A DNA stretch of 64,000 bases from CAYYWP01 sp050176585 (GTDB lineage: Bacteria; Desulfobacterota; Binatia; HRBIN30; CADEER01): assembly GCA_050176585.1 (NCBI GenBank), contig JBFXHX010000012.1, forward strand, positions 53,095-117,094, read 5' to 3'. Shown in pieces: positions 19,153 to 28,744 of the stretch (its first letter is position 1; each line of letters begins with the position of its first letter). Position numbers and translations under genes: made by a program. Below the pieces are notes generated by a model. It saw only the letters and a list, made by a program, of their open reading frames with translations, was not told the origin of the DNA and ran no database searches.

Positions 19153-19702
19153 AGAGGTTCGGCACCACGACGGGCATCTCGACGTTCTGGTAGAGCATCG
19201 TCTGCGCCCAGACTTCCTGCTCTTGTTTGCGCAGCACGCCGTCCGCATCGCTATCTGCGCTGCGGAAGACCTCTTTGATCTCCGGCGCCGCCTCGGCCTC
19301 TGAACGGCTGATCTGTCCGTCGCGATCGGTGTCGGCGCGCTCCCAGACCTTCGCGCGATCAGCGAGGTAGGTGCCGATCTCGTAGAGCGTGACGATGCGG
19401 TCTCTGTCGCGATCGACCTCGCGGAAGGTCTCCGTCGAGTAGCCGCCCTTCACCGCCTCTTCGATCGTGAGCGTACGGCTCCTGTCCAGATCGGCGGCGT
19501 CGAAGCGCCGTTCGACCGCGGGCGGCACTGCCGGCGGCACCGGTGCTTGCGCGAGCGCCGGGCCTGCCCACCACAGCACCAACGCCGAGCTGCCGGCCGC
19601 GAGAGCTGCGCCGATGATCCGCGCTCCGGGGCGTGCGCGCGAGATCCTGGCGCCGTTGCGCTGCTGGAACCCAGCGGCTCGCCGAGCGGGGAACTGTGTC
19701 AT
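19136..19702 (-). CDS. EF-hand calcium-binding protein, membrane-anchored or secreted
   Basis: 188 aa. A basic N-terminus and one hydrophobic stretch (about residues 29-51, ending GPALAQA) suggest a signal peptide or anchor. The rest holds four EF-hand loops: DLDRSRTLTIEE, DRDRDRIVTLYE, DTDRDGQISRSE and DSDADGVLRKQE, all with acidic residues at the coordinating positions. It should bind Ca2+ in the periplasm. The role is unknown; enzymatic residues are not apparent. Convergent with mlaC. Confidence 0.8.
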   Translation of the reverse strand: MTQFPARRAAGFQQRNGARISRARPGARIIGAALAAGSSALVLWWAGPALAQAPVPPAVPPAVERRFDAADLDRSRTLTIEEAVKGGYSTETFREVDRDRDRIVTLYEIGTYLADRAKVWERADTDRDGQISRSEAEAAPEIKEVFRSADSDADGVLRKQEQEVWAQTMLYQNVEMPVVVPNLFNKKF

Positions 19703-19804
19703 GTACCGATTCCATCGAATCGCCGCGCATTGTCAACCCTGCGCGGCGGCGTCCGCGGCAAACGGTATGTTGACCGCGGAGCGCTTTCCCGCTACCCCGC
19801 CGGT

Positions 19805-20194
19805 GTGTTCACCTCGGAAGCGCTCACGAACCACATTCGGGTGCGGGTGCAGTCGAGCTATGTGCCCGAGCGCTCTGAACCCGAGCGGAGCAGCTGGTTC
19901 TTCATCTACACCGTGGAGATCGCAAACCAGGGCACCGAGTCGGCGCAGCTCGTCAGCCGGCACTGGATCATCACGGATGCCAATGGCGTGGTGCGCGAGG
20001 TCCGCGGCCCCGGCGTGGTCGGCGAGCAGCCGGTGCTCGCTCCTGGAGAATCGTTCACCTACACGTCCGCGTGTCCGCTCGAGACGCCCTTCGGCACGAT
20101 GCACGGCACGTATCAGCTCGTGACCGAAAGCGGCACCCGCTTCGACGCGGAGATCGCCGCTTTCTCGCTGGGACAGCCGCACGCGATCAACTGA
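19805..20194 (+). CDS. apaG: ApaG-domain protein
   Basis: Co2+/Mg2+ efflux-associated ApaG family protein, 129 aa, a fibronectin-III-like fold. Seen: IRVRVQSSYVPERSEPERSSWFFIYTVEIANQG, LVSRHWIITDANG, RGPGVVGEQPVLAPGESFTYTSACPL and GTMHGTYQLV, all conserved. GTG at 19805 is chosen because the family N-terminus starts a few residues before SEALTNHIRV. No good ribosome-binding site is visible. Molecular function remains poorly defined. Monocistronic. Confidence 0.87.
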   Translation: MFTSEALTNHIRVRVQSSYVPERSEPERSSWFFIYTVEIANQGTESAQLVSRHWIITDANGVVREVRGPGVVGEQPVLAPGESFTYTSACPLETPFGTMHGTYQLVTESGTRFDAEIAAFSLGQPHAIN

Positions 20195-20312
20195 ATCGGT
20201 GGCGCGGCAGCGCGCCGCACATCAGGCGTCCGCGGCGGACGCGGAGCGCGCCGTACGTGGAGGCGCGGGTGGGCCTTCCCAAGCGCGACCGCGATCGTTA
20301 GAACGCCGCCGC

Positions 20313-21236
20313 ATGATCGTCGAGGCCCGTGGCGTCAGTAAACGGTTCGGCTCGCGGCTGGCCGTGAACGGTATCGATCTGGACGTGCCGCCGGGCGTGT
20401 GTTTCGGGCTGCTGGGGCCGAACGGGGCGGGCAAGACGACGACGCTCCGCATGCTGTACGGCGTCTCCCGGCCGAGCAGCGGGCAGATTCGGGTGTTCGG
20501 CATCGACATCGCGCGCGATCCGCGCGAGGTCCGCCGCCGACTCGGCGTGACGTTGCAGGAAAACGTGCACATAGAGGTGCTCAGCCCGATTCAGAACCTG
20601 CGCGTGTTCGGCCGCTATCACCTGCTCAGCGGGCCGGAGCTAACGCGGCGTATCAACGAGCTGATCGATTTCCTCGAGCTCCGCTCGCACGCCAACCTGC
20701 CCGTGCAGCGCCTGTCGGGGGGATTCAAGCGCCGGCTGGCGATCGCCATGTCGCTCATCAACCGCCCGGAGCTGCTCATCCTCGACGAACCGACCACCGG
20801 GCTCGACCCCGCCGTGCGGATGGCATTGTGGGCGCGTATTCGCGATCTGCGCGCGGCCGGCACCACGGTGCTGCTCACGACCCACTACATGGACGAAGCC
20901 GAGCGACTCTGTGACTGCGTGGCGATCGTGGCGGCCGGCCGCATCATCGCCGAAGGCGCCCCGAGCGAGCTCATCACCCGGTATCTCGCCGGCGAGGCGG
21001 TGGAGTTCGATTGCGATCCCGATGAAGAGCGCGCTCTGCTCGACGGCATCCCGCCGCCGCGCCACCGATTCCGCAGCGGCCGCCGATTGGTCGTGTACCT
21101 CGACGATCCGACGCCGGTCGTGGAACGCCTGCACCACCGCGACCCGCAGGACCAGCGCTCGCTGATCGTGCGGCCGACCAATCTGGAGGATGTGTTCCTG
21201 CGTCTGACCGGCACGACGCTCGAGGGCGGCGCATGA
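20313..21236 (+). CDS. ABC-2 exporter ATP-binding protein (NodI/DrrA-like)
   Basis: 307 aa. Walker A GPNGAGKTT, Q-loop VTLQENVHIEVLSP, signature RLSGGFKRRLAIAMSL, Walker B LLILDEPTTGLDP and switch His in LLTTHYMDEAERLCD. The C-terminal 80 residues form the usual NodI-type extension. Its stop overlaps the permease start (ATGA), so the pair forms one exporter. The substrate could be a polysaccharide, lipid or drug; nothing in the neighbourhood decides. Confidence 0.88.
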   Translation: MIVEARGVSKRFGSRLAVNGIDLDVPPGVCFGLLGPNGAGKTTTLRMLYGVSRPSSGQIRVFGIDIARDPREVRRRLGVTLQENVHIEVLSPIQNLRVFGRYHLLSGPELTRRINELIDFLELRSHANLPVQRLSGGFKRRLAIAMSLINRPELLILDEPTTGLDPAVRMALWARIRDLRAAGTTVLLTTHYMDEAERLCDCVAIVAAGRIIAEGAPSELITRYLAGEAVEFDCDPDEERALLDGIPPPRHRFRSGRRLVVYLDDPTPVVERLHHRDPQDQRSLIVRPTNLEDVFLRLTGTTLEGGA

Positions 21237-22006
21237 GCGTATCGCTCCCGCACGCCCTGGCGGTCTGGAGGCGTAATGCCTCGATGTACCGGCGGAACTG
21301 GTGGCTCAACCTGCTGCCGAACTTCTTCGAGCCGGTGCTCTACCTGCTCTCGCTCGGCATCGGTGTCGGCGCGTACATCAGCGCGATGGGCGGGACCTCG
21401 TACACCGCGTTCCTCGCCCCCGGGCTCGTGTGCGTGGCGGCGATGAACGGCGCCAGCTACGAGGTGACCTACAACGTGTTCGTGCGGCTCACCTTTGAGA
21501 AGCAGTACGACGCCATGTTGACCACGCCCGTGCAGCCCGACGACGTGCTGGTCGGCGAAGTGCTCTGGGCAGTGACGCGCGCCGCGGTCTATGGCGCCTG
21601 CTTCTTCAGCATCATCGCCCTGTTCGGGCTCGCGCCGCTGCCGCGCGCGCTGCTGGTCTTGCCGGTCATCCCGCTGGCCGGGTTGCTGTTCGCGGCGATC
21701 GGCATCGCCTTCTCGCTGCGCATCCCGACGATCGAGCTGTTCAGCTTCTACTTCACGCTGTTCCTGACGCCGTTGTTCCTGTTTTCCGACGTATTCTTCC
21801 CGCTCGAGGAGCGCCTGGCGGGATACTGGCTGTGGGTCGCCGAAGGGCTGCCGCTGCTGCATCCGGTTCGCCTGGCGCGCGCAGCGTTCGGCCAACGGGC
21901 GGCGAATCCCGGCGTCGTGTTGTGGGACGTCGGCTACATCCTCTGCGCGTCCGCGCTCCTCCTCGGCTGGGCGCGGCGCGCAGTGGACCGCCGGCTGATC
22001 AGCTGA
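21233..22006 (+). CDS. ABC-2 exporter permease (NodJ-like)
   Basis: 257-aa ABC2_membrane protein with six hydrophobic segments. An N-terminal amphipathic region (ALAVWRRNASMYRRNWWLNLLP) precedes the first helix, and LFLTPLFLFSDVFFPLEE near residues 181-200 is the conserved region seen in NodJ and other ABC-2 permeases. It pairs with the overlapping ATPase. It ends 8 nt before the end of the convergent ilvB gene with no terminator between. Confidence 0.87.
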   Translation: MSVSLPHALAVWRRNASMYRRNWWLNLLPNFFEPVLYLLSLGIGVGAYISAMGGTSYTAFLAPGLVCVAAMNGASYEVTYNVFVRLTFEKQYDAMLTTPVQPDDVLVGEVLWAVTRAAVYGACFFSIIALFGLAPLPRALLVLPVIPLAGLLFAAIGIAFSLRIPTIELFSFYFTLFLTPLFLFSDVFFPLEERLAGYWLWVAEGLPLLHPVRLARAAFGQRAANPGVVLWDVGYILCASALLLGWARRAVDRRLIS

Positions 22007-22014
22007 CGCGCGGC

Positions 22015-23880
22015 CTAGAAGTAGCCGCTCGGTTCCTCGGTCGATTTCTCGTCGGTGTCGCGGCTCGCGATCCAGCGGCCGGTGATCATCTCTTTGTAGC
22101 CCTTGCCGGGGCCGATCATCGGGTACACGTGCGCCGTCGGATCGATCATGACCTCGAGAAAAGCGGGCCCGGGATGGTTCACGAACGCTTCCAGCGCAGC
22201 GCGCGTCTGGCCGGCGTCGGTCACGCGTTGGGAGAAACTGAAGCCGTCGGCTTCGCAGGCGCGCACGAAGTCCTTCTTGTGCAGCGTCTTGTCAGAGCCC
22301 GAGTACCGGTTGGCGTAGAATAGGTCCTGCCACTGGCGGACCATCCCATCGCCGAGATTGTTCAGCAGCAGTACCTTCACCGGGATGTCGTAGGTGGTGA
22401 GAGTTTCCAGCTCGCCGAGGTTCATGCGGATACTGCCGTCGCCGTCGACATCGATGACCAGGGCGCCGGGATTGGCGATCTGCGCCCCGATGGCGGCCGG
22501 CAGGCCGAAACCCATCGTGCCCATGCTGCCCGAGGTGAGAAACGTGCGCGGACGCGTGAAGTCGAGGTACTGCGCCGCCCACATTTGATGCTGGCCGACG
22601 CCGGTAGCGACGATGGCGTTGCCGTGCGTGATCTCGTTCAGCTGCTCGAGCACGAACTCCGCCTGAATGCGCTTGGCGTCGCGGTTGTAGTTCAGGCGGT
22701 ACCGGCCACGGAGCTCCTCCACGTGCTGCAGCCAGTCGCCGAACTCGCGCTTGAAGCCGAGCCCGTCGCCGGCCTTGAGCAGTTGCTGGAGACCGCGCTT
22801 CGCATCGCTGACGTGCGCCCAGTCGAAGTTCTTGACCTTGCCGATCTCGGAGGCGTCGACATCGAGGTGAGCGATCTTCGCATTGGGGGCGAATTCCTTC
22901 ACCTTCCCCGCCACCCGGTCGTCGAAGCGCGAGCCGACAGCGAAGAGGAAATCACAATCTTCCACGGCGTAGTTCGCGAACGCCGTGCCGTGCATGCCGA
23001 GCATGCGCAGCGACAGGGGACTGGTCGTATCCACCGCGCCGATGCCCATCAGCGTGGTCACTACCGGCACCCCGAACCGCTTGGCGAAGCGCCGCAGCTC
23101 GGCTGCCGCGCCGCTGTTGATCACGCCGCCGCCGGCGTAGATCAGCGGCCGGCGCGCCGCGCCGAGCAGCGCGAAGAATCGCTCCGCGTCGGCCGCGCTG
23201 ATCGTCGTGCTCTCGACCTGCTCCAGCCGCTGGCGGTACCCGGTGAGCGGCAGTAAGCCGGCGCCTTGGAACACCGACGTCGCGAGTTGGACGTCGCGCG
23301 GGATGTCGACCACCACCGGTCCGGGCCGGCCGCTGCGCGCCAGCTCGAAAGCACTCCGCATCGTCGCCTCGACCTTGTGCTCGTCGGTCAGGAGAAAGAC
23401 GTGCTTGGCACAGGACGCCATGATGTTGAACACTGGAGCTTCCTGGAACGCGTCCGTGCCCATGGCGGCCCGCGGCACCTGGCCCGTGATCAGCACGACG
23501 GGGACGGAGTCCGCCTGGCAGTCGCGCACCGGCGTCACGGCGTTGGTCGCGCCGGGGCCCGAGGTGACGAGGAAGACGCCGACGCGGCCGCTCGAACGGG
23601 CATAGCCGGCGGCCATGAAGCCGGCCCCTTGCTCCGTAGCCGGCACGATCAGCCGGATCTGCTCCTCGGCCGCGCGCCCGTCGTTGTACCGGAAGATTGC
23701 GTCGTAGGTCGGCAGGATTGCGCCGCCGCTGTAGCCGAAAATCGTATCGACCCCTTCATCGGCCAGCACTTGTACGATGGCATCGGCGCCGATGAGGCTT
23801 TTCCCGGCCAGCGGATGCGGAACCGCCGCCGCCTGACCCTCGACCCGATCCTTCAGAGACGACTTGACCAACGTGGGCAT
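22015..23880 (-). CDS. ilvB: Acetolactate synthase, catalytic (large) subunit
   Basis: ThDP/FAD enzyme, 621 aa, condensing pyruvate to 2-acetolactate (valine, leucine) or with 2-oxobutyrate (isoleucine). Catalytic Glu83 sits in VPATEQGAGFMAAGYARSSG. Seen: GQVPRAAMGTDAFQEAP, RSGRPGPVVVDIPRDVQ, the FAD region FAVGSRFDDRVAGK, the ThDP motif DGDGSIRMNLGELET...LLNN, and VRQWQDLFY. The ATG at 23880 has GGAAGGGTGG upstream. No regulatory subunit (ilvH/ilvN) or ilvC is adjacent, which is unusual. Single-gene unit. Confidence 0.93.
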   Translation of the reverse strand: MPTLVKSSLKDRVEGQAAAVPHPLAGKSLIGADAIVQVLADEGVDTIFGYSGGAILPTYDAIFRYNDGRAAEEQIRLIVPATEQGAGFMAAGYARSSGRVGVFLVTSGPGATNAVTPVRDCQADSVPVVLITGQVPRAAMGTDAFQEAPVFNIMASCAKHVFLLTDEHKVEATMRSAFELARSGRPGPVVVDIPRDVQLATSVFQGAGLLPLTGYRQRLEQVESTTISAADAERFFALLGAARRPLIYAGGGVINSGAAAELRRFAKRFGVPVVTTLMGIGAVDTTSPLSLRMLGMHGTAFANYAVEDCDFLFAVGSRFDDRVAGKVKEFAPNAKIAHLDVDASEIGKVKNFDWAHVSDAKRGLQQLLKAGDGLGFKREFGDWLQHVEELRGRYRLNYNRDAKRIQAEFVLEQLNEITHGNAIVATGVGQHQMWAAQYLDFTRPRTFLTSGSMGTMGFGLPAAIGAQIANPGALVIDVDGDGSIRMNLGELETLTTYDIPVKVLLLNNLGDGMVRQWQDLFYANRYSGSDKTLHKKDFVRACEADGFSFSQRVTDAGQTRAALEAFVNHPGPAFLEVMIDPTAHVYPMIGPGKGYKEMITGRWIASRDTDEKSTEEPSGYF

Positions 23881-24079
23881 CGATCCACCCTTCCCGACCT
23901 GAGTTGTGGCAGAGTCGCACAATCGCGCCGATTTGCAACGCCAGGAGGCGACCTTTCACCAATCGTGACGACCCGGGAGCCGCGAGTCCAGGCCCACACG
24001 ACGGCGCGTTGTCGAGGGCTTACGCGGCCGGGTCTCGGGGATGGGATCGGGCCCGGGGCGGCGCCGAGCCGCGCCGGGC

Positions 24080-24757
24080 TCAGCGCGTATCGGCATATCG
24101 CCCCTTCAGGACCTCCGGCGCGACGCCCCGCCAGTAGAGCCAGCGCAGCCGCCACATCAAGAGAATCGTGCGTATCGGGCCGTCTTCCCGCCAGCGCCGC
24201 GAAGAGGTGGACACCCGCTCGCGCAAGCAGGCGACGCGGCCGCGGCGCTTGAGAGCGCGCGTGAAGGCGACGTCTTCCATGAGCGGTATCCGCTCGAACC
24301 CGCCCATGGCCTCGAAAGTCGACCGGCGCGCGAACAGGGCTTGATCTCCGGTGGCGATGCCGCTCCAGCGCGAGCGCAGGTTCATCATTGCCGCCACGAC
24401 GCGGAGCAGCGCGGTGGCGGGCTCCAGCTTCACGTCGAAACGGCCGCCGACCACGCCGGGGTCACGCAGGGCACCGAGCACGGCGGTATCGAAACCGGAC
24501 GGGAGCCGCGTGTCGGCGTGGAGGAAGAGCAGGACGTCGCCGCTCGCCCGCGCCGCGCCGGCGTTCATCTGCGCAGCGCGCCCGCGCGGCGCGGACACCA
24601 CGTTGGCACCGGCCTGCGACGCGATCGCGGGCGTCGCATCGGCACTGCCGCCGTCCACGACGATCACTTCCGCCACCGCGGGGCCGCTCGCGCTCGCCAG
24701 TGCCGACGCGATTTGCTCCGCCTCGTCGAGGGCGGGAATGATCACGGAGATGCGCAT
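24080..24757 (-). CDS. Family 2 glycosyltransferase (TIGR04283-like)
   Basis: 225-aa GT2 enzyme without membrane segments. MRISVIIPALDEAEQI starts the GT-A fold at ATG 24757, followed by VIVVDGGSADAT, PRGRAAQMNAGAARASGDVLLFLHADTRLP (DxD-like HAD) and GDQALFARRSTFEAMGGFERIPLMEDVAF. This motif set matches the TIGR04283 group often found with DUF547 proteins, as here: the DUF547 gene ends 2 nt before this start. Acceptor unknown. Confidence 0.88.
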   Translation of the reverse strand: MRISVIIPALDEAEQIASALASASGPAVAEVIVVDGGSADATPAIASQAGANVVSAPRGRAAQMNAGAARASGDVLLFLHADTRLPSGFDTAVLGALRDPGVVGGRFDVKLEPATALLRVVAAMMNLRSRWSGIATGDQALFARRSTFEAMGGFERIPLMEDVAFTRALKRRGRVACLRERVSTSSRRWREDGPIRTILLMWRLRWLYWRGVAPEVLKGRYADTR

Positions 24758-24759
24758 CG

Positions 24760-25506
24760 TCAGGGCCGCTGCCCCGGCTGCGCGTTCAACGTCCAATCAT
24801 AGTCGAGGTATTCGATCTTCGCCTGATCGCCGATCGTGACCCACCGCCGCAGAAACGCCGCTACGGAACCCGCCGCCGCATCGAAATCGTCTTCGAACCA
24901 CTTGAAGATCATCGAGATCCGGGCGGTCTCGCCCGGTCCGAACTGGTTGCGCGCCGGGTCGTTCAGGAAGCCGCGCGCTTGATCGTCGAGCTGCGCGTCG
25001 AGTCGGTCGCCGCGATAGGCTTCACGGCGCAGCTTCGGGCAACTGGTGGCCGCGCAGACCAGCGCGAAGTGAATGCGCGGCTCGCGATATTGCGCGCGGA
25101 GAATGTCGTGCTCGACCTCGTCCAGGGTCCGCGTCTTGCCGGCGAGCGGAAACGCATAGAACGAGAAGAAGCGCTTGCGGACGAAGAACCCCTCGCCGTC
25201 ATGGCCGTCCAGCACACCCTGCAATACGTGCGCGTTGTAGGCGTTCAGCCAGAACGCGATCTGCTCCTGCGCGCTGAGCCGGGCGGGCTCCGCCTCCGCG
25301 AGCGCGCGGAGATACCCGGCGAGCGCCGGGCGATCACGCGCGGCCAGATCGCGATACGCGACTTTGCCCTGGTCGTCCACGTACTCGCGCAGCAGCGCGT
25401 CCAATGGCGCGTGCAGGTCCTGCCCGCCCGCTGCAGCAGCGGCCGCTAGCAGCGCGCACGACGCTAACCTCGAGCGCAGTGCTCGGGCGATATGGCGCTC
25501 CAGCAT
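24760..25506 (-). CDS. DUF547 secreted protein
   Basis: 248 aa from the ATG at 25506, with a signal peptide of about 30 residues ending near AAAAAAGG. The DUF547 core is clear: AQEQIAFWLNAYNAHVLQGVL, the Cys-containing IHFALVCAATSCPKLRREAYRG, and FDAAAGSVAAFLRRWV. The conserved Asn, His and Cys residues suggest a papain-like or transglutaminase-type fold, but activity is not established. Operon partner of the downstream glycosyltransferase (2-nt gap). Confidence 0.87.
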   Translation of the reverse strand: MLERHIARALRSRLASCALLAAAAAAGGQDLHAPLDALLREYVDDQGKVAYRDLAARDRPALAGYLRALAEAEPARLSAQEQIAFWLNAYNAHVLQGVLDGHDGEGFFVRKRFFSFYAFPLAGKTRTLDEVEHDILRAQYREPRIHFALVCAATSCPKLRREAYRGDRLDAQLDDQARGFLNDPARNQFGPGETARISMIFKWFEDDFDAAAGSVAAFLRRWVTIGDQAKIEYLDYDWTLNAQPGQRP

Positions 25507-25627
25507 CTCTGGCCCCGTCGGCTGCTCCGCTCCTCGCACGCCCGTCTGGTCGACGCGCGAGCAACCCGATAATGAACCGCCGGACCAGCGAAGAAAAGCG
25601 CGACGGCGCGCGGTTCGGGAGAAGGCG

Positions 25628-26416
25628 ATGCGAGTTGCGGCGGGCGGAATCTGTTTGAATTACGAGCTCCAGGGGAGCGGGACGCCACTGGTGCTGACGC
25701 ACGGGCTCGGCGACTCACTGCGCTACTGGGACGAAGTGACCCCGCCCCTGGCCGCGCGGCACGCGGTGATGCGCTGGGACGTGCGCGGCTTCGGCGCCTC
25801 CGACAAGCCTGCCGGACCGTACACGCCCTCGCTGTTCGCCGCGGATTTGGCCGCGCTCCTCGACGCGCTGCGGCTCGACACCGTGCACCTCGCCGGCATC
25901 TCTATGGGCGGCGTGATCGCGCAGCGTTTCGCGCTCGATTACCCCGAGCGCCTGCGGTCGCTGATCCTCTGTAGCACCTCCAGTGAGGTCGGCCCCGCCG
26001 CCACAGCCAATTGGCGCCGCCTCGCGGACCGCGTGGAGCGCGTCGGCTTCGAGGGCGTGCAGGACGCCGTACGCGTCTTCTCCCCCGGGTTCGCGGCCGA
26101 CCATGCCGACATCGTCGCGGCGGCGACCGAGCGCGCCGCGCGCAACGATCCGCACGCCTATGCCGCCGCGGCGCGTGCGGTGAGCGATTTCCAGTGGACC
26201 GCCGAGCTCGGCCGCGTGCGCTTACCTGTGCTGATTCTGCAGGGCCTGGCGGACCAGCTCACGCCGCCGGGAGGGTCGGTGAAAATGCAGCGCGCCCTGC
26301 GTGCGGCGCGCCTCGTGATGCTCCCCGACACCGGCCACAGCCTGCCGGTCGAACAGCCGGCGCGCTTCGTCGAGTCGGTGCTGGAGTTCACCTCGGCCGT
26401 CGAAGCCGGCCGATAG
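25628..26416 (+). CDS. Alpha/beta hydrolase
   Basis: 262-aa cytosolic hydrolase. A GGAGAAGG ribosome-binding site precedes the ATG at 25628. Oxyanion HGLGDS follows strand 3, nucleophile Ser92 lies in AGISMGG, the acid is Asp209 in QGLADQLTPP and the base His237 in LPDTGHSLPVEQP. It is most like 3-oxoadipate enol-lactonases and related esterases; without neighbouring aromatic-degradation genes the substrate is undetermined. Confidence 0.85.
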   Translation: MRVAAGGICLNYELQGSGTPLVLTHGLGDSLRYWDEVTPPLAARHAVMRWDVRGFGASDKPAGPYTPSLFAADLAALLDALRLDTVHLAGISMGGVIAQRFALDYPERLRSLILCSTSSEVGPAATANWRRLADRVERVGFEGVQDAVRVFSPGFAADHADIVAAATERAARNDPHAYAAAARAVSDFQWTAELGRVRLPVLILQGLADQLTPPGGSVKMQRALRAARLVMLPDTGHSLPVEQPARFVESVLEFTSAVEAGR

Positions 26417-26467
26417 CGTCGCGCGGCAAGACGCGCGCCGCGCCACGCGCCGGTGGCGCGCACGGCG

Positions 26468-27343
26468 CTAGGCGTGGACGGTTTCCGGCTCGCACGGTCG
26501 CGCACACTCGAGCTGAATCGTCACGTGCTCGATGTCGAAGTGCTCACCGAGCAAGCGGCGCGTCACATCCAGAACGGCATCGGCGTCGGCATCCGGCTCG
26601 ATGACCACGTGTGCGGCGAGCGCGTGGCGACCGGTGGTCAGCGTCCACACGTGCAGATCGTGCACGCGGCAGGCGCCCGGTACGGAGGCCATGCGGTCGC
26701 GCAAGCGCTCGAGGTCGATGTGCGGTGGCACCGCCTCCATCAAGATGTCCAGCGATTCGCGCACGAGGCTCCACGCGTTGACCAGCACGAGCACGGCGAT
26801 GAGCGCCGCGGCGACGGCGTCCGCCGCCGTCCAACCGGTGAGCGCGATCACCGCGCCCGCGCCCAACGCACCGAGTGAACCCAAAAGGTCGGACAGGACG
26901 TGCAGAAAAGCGGCGCGCCGATTCAGACTGCTATGCGCATGCGGCATCAGGAGCCGCGCGCAGACGATGTTAACGCCGAGGCCCACGGCGGCGATCGCCA
27001 TCATCCCGGTCGTCTGCACCGGGGCCGGCGAGTCGATGCGGTGCCAGGCCTCGATCAGGATGAAGACGACCGCAAGGCCGAGCGCGATGCCGTTGGCGAG
27101 CGCCGCGAGGATTTCCGCCCGATGGTACCCGAACGTCTTCGTGCCGCTGGGCGGCCGGCTCGCCATCCATAGAGAGAACAGCGCCACGCCGAGCGCACCG
27201 ACGTCGGTGAGCATGTGCACAGCATCGGACAAGAGCGCCAGGCTGTTGGTCAGCCATCCGCCGAGGAATTCGACGATGCAAAACGCGCCGGTCAGGACCA
27301 AGGCCCAGCGGAGGGCCCATCGATCGTGTGCGCGGTCGTGCAT
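26468..27343 (-). CDS. Cation diffusion facilitator (CzcD/ZitB-type zinc efflux)
   Basis: 291-aa inner-membrane proton antiporter exporting Zn2+ or similar ions. Six transmembrane helices span about residues 10-195. Metal-site motifs are His43-x3-Asp47 (helix 2, SDAVHMLTD) and His147-x3-Asp151 (helix 5, HVLSD), the HD-HD set typical of zinc-selective members. The cytoplasmic C-terminal domain (about 205-291) keeps HDLHVWTLTTGRHALAAHVV. It is last in the surE-apt-CDF run, 40 nt after apt. Confidence 0.92.
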   Translation of the reverse strand: MHDRAHDRWALRWALVLTGAFCIVEFLGGWLTNSLALLSDAVHMLTDVGALGVALFSLWMASRPPSGTKTFGYHRAEILAALANGIALGLAVVFILIEAWHRIDSPAPVQTTGMMAIAAVGLGVNIVCARLLMPHAHSSLNRRAAFLHVLSDLLGSLGALGAGAVIALTGWTAADAVAAALIAVLVLVNAWSLVRESLDILMEAVPPHIDLERLRDRMASVPGACRVHDLHVWTLTTGRHALAAHVVIEPDADADAVLDVTRRLLGEHFDIEHVTIQLECARPCEPETVHA

Positions 27344-27383
27344 CCGCGTGCCCCCGGGTTCCTCCGGCGCGCCGGGCCCGTCG

Positions 27384-27896
27384 CTACGCGTACTCGATCA
27401 TGGAGTACACCGGATAGGGCGAAAGCCGCGCGCGCCCGCCGAGCGGCCCGAGCTCGATGATGAACGCGCACTCGACCACCTCGGCATTCAGCTGCCCGGC
27501 GAGCCCGATTGCGGCGCTCGCGGTGCCGCCGGTGGCGAGGAGATCGTCCACGATGAGCACGCGGGCCGCTTCGCCGAAGGCGTCGCGGTGTATCTCGAGC
27601 ATGTCGCTGCCGTACTCGAGCTCGTACTGCGCGGAAAACGTCTGCGATGGCAGCTTGCCCGGCTTGCGCACGATGGCGATGCCGACGCCGAGGGCGTAGG
27701 CGAGCGCGGCGCCGATGAGAAACCCGCGGGATTCGATGCCGAGCACCATGTCGACTGCGCCACGGTAGCGCGCAGCGAGATGGTCGATCGTCCAGCGCAG
27801 CGCGGGGCCGTCGCCGAGCAGCGGCGTGATGTCGCGGAAGAGTATCCCCGGCTTCGGAAAGTCGGAGATGTCGCGGATGTAGCGGCGCAGGTCCAT
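27384..27896 (-). CDS. apt: Adenine phosphoribosyltransferase
   Basis: 170-aa purine-salvage enzyme making AMP from adenine and PRPP. N-terminal IRDISDFPKPGILFRDITPLL, GIESRGFLIGAALAYALG, the RKPGKLPS loop, and the PRPP motif VLIVDDLLATGGTA are all intact. AGGAG precedes the start. It follows surE by 32 nt and precedes the cation exporter, suggesting co-transcription in a nucleotide-salvage pair with SurE. Confidence 0.97.
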   Translation of the reverse strand: MDLRRYIRDISDFPKPGILFRDITPLLGDGPALRWTIDHLAARYRGAVDMVLGIESRGFLIGAALAYALGVGIAIVRKPGKLPSQTFSAQYELEYGSDMLEIHRDAFGEAARVLIVDDLLATGGTASAAIGLAGQLNAEVVECAFIIELGPLGGRARLSPYPVYSMIEYA

Positions 27897-27928
27897 GTCA
27901 TTCTCCTCGTGCGAAGTTGCCCGCGCCT

Positions 27929-28678
27929 TCAGGGCCAGTGCAGATCGAGCTGGCCGATCGCCGCGATGGACGCATAGTTGGTGAGGTCGAGATGGAGCGG
28001 CGTGATCGAGATGTAGCCGCCCGCCACGGCCGTGCAGTCGGTGCCTTCCGCGGGTACGAAACCGAGGTCATCGCCGCCGATCCAGTAGTACTTGCGCCCG
28101 CGCGGATCGAGGTGCTCGACGATCGCATCGCCGTACCGCCGCTTGCCCTGACGCGTGATCAGGTAGCCGCGGAGCTGATCGCCGGGCAGGTCCGGAACGT
28201 TGATGTTCAACAACGTATCCTGCGGCATGCCGCGGGTGCCCATCACTTCGGCGAGCTGTGCGGCGACTGTTGCGGCGGTGGAGAAATCCATCGAGTCGCG
28301 CGACACCAGCGACACGGCCATCGACGGCACGCCGAGAAGCGTTCCCTCCATGGCCGCCGACACGGTGCCCGAATACGTGATGTCGTCGCCGAGGTTGCCG
28401 CCGTGATTGATGCCCGACACGACCAGGTCGGGCCGCTGCTTCATGATGCCGTTGATGGCCAGGTTCACCGCATCAGTGGGCGTTCCATCGACCGAGAAGT
28501 GGCGGTCGTCGAGCTGCTCGACGCGCAGCGGCCGATACAGGCTCAGCGAATGACTGCTGGCGCTCTGCTCGCGATCCGGCGCCACCACCCACACCTCCCC
28601 GAGCGGCTCCAGCGCAGCCTCCAACGCCCGGATCCCAGCGGCGCGAATGCCGTCGTCGTTGGAGATCAGGATGCGCAC
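27929..28678 (-). CDS. surE: 5'/3'-nucleotidase SurE
   Basis: 249-aa metal-dependent nucleoside monophosphatase. The N-terminal ILISNDDGIRAAGI holds the paired Asp metal ligands, APDREQSASSHSLSLYRPLR contains the conserved Ser, and VSGINHGGNLGDDITYSGTVSAAMEG holds the Asn ligand and active-site loop. It works with stress survival and nucleotide turnover in many bacteria. Followed by apt after 32 nt. The usual pcm partner is absent. Confidence 0.96.
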   Translation of the reverse strand: MRILISNDDGIRAAGIRALEAALEPLGEVWVVAPDREQSASSHSLSLYRPLRVEQLDDRHFSVDGTPTDAVNLAINGIMKQRPDLVVSGINHGGNLGDDITYSGTVSAAMEGTLLGVPSMAVSLVSRDSMDFSTAATVAAQLAEVMGTRGMPQDTLLNINVPDLPGDQLRGYLITRQGKRRYGDAIVEHLDPRGRKYYWIGGDDLGFVPAEGTDCTAVAGGYISITPLHLDLTNYASIAAIGQLDLHWP

Positions 28679-28744
28679 CGAGGGAAGCTACCAGCGGGCT
28701 TCCAGCCAGGCAACCGCGTCCTCCGCAGCGCCGCGACAGACGCT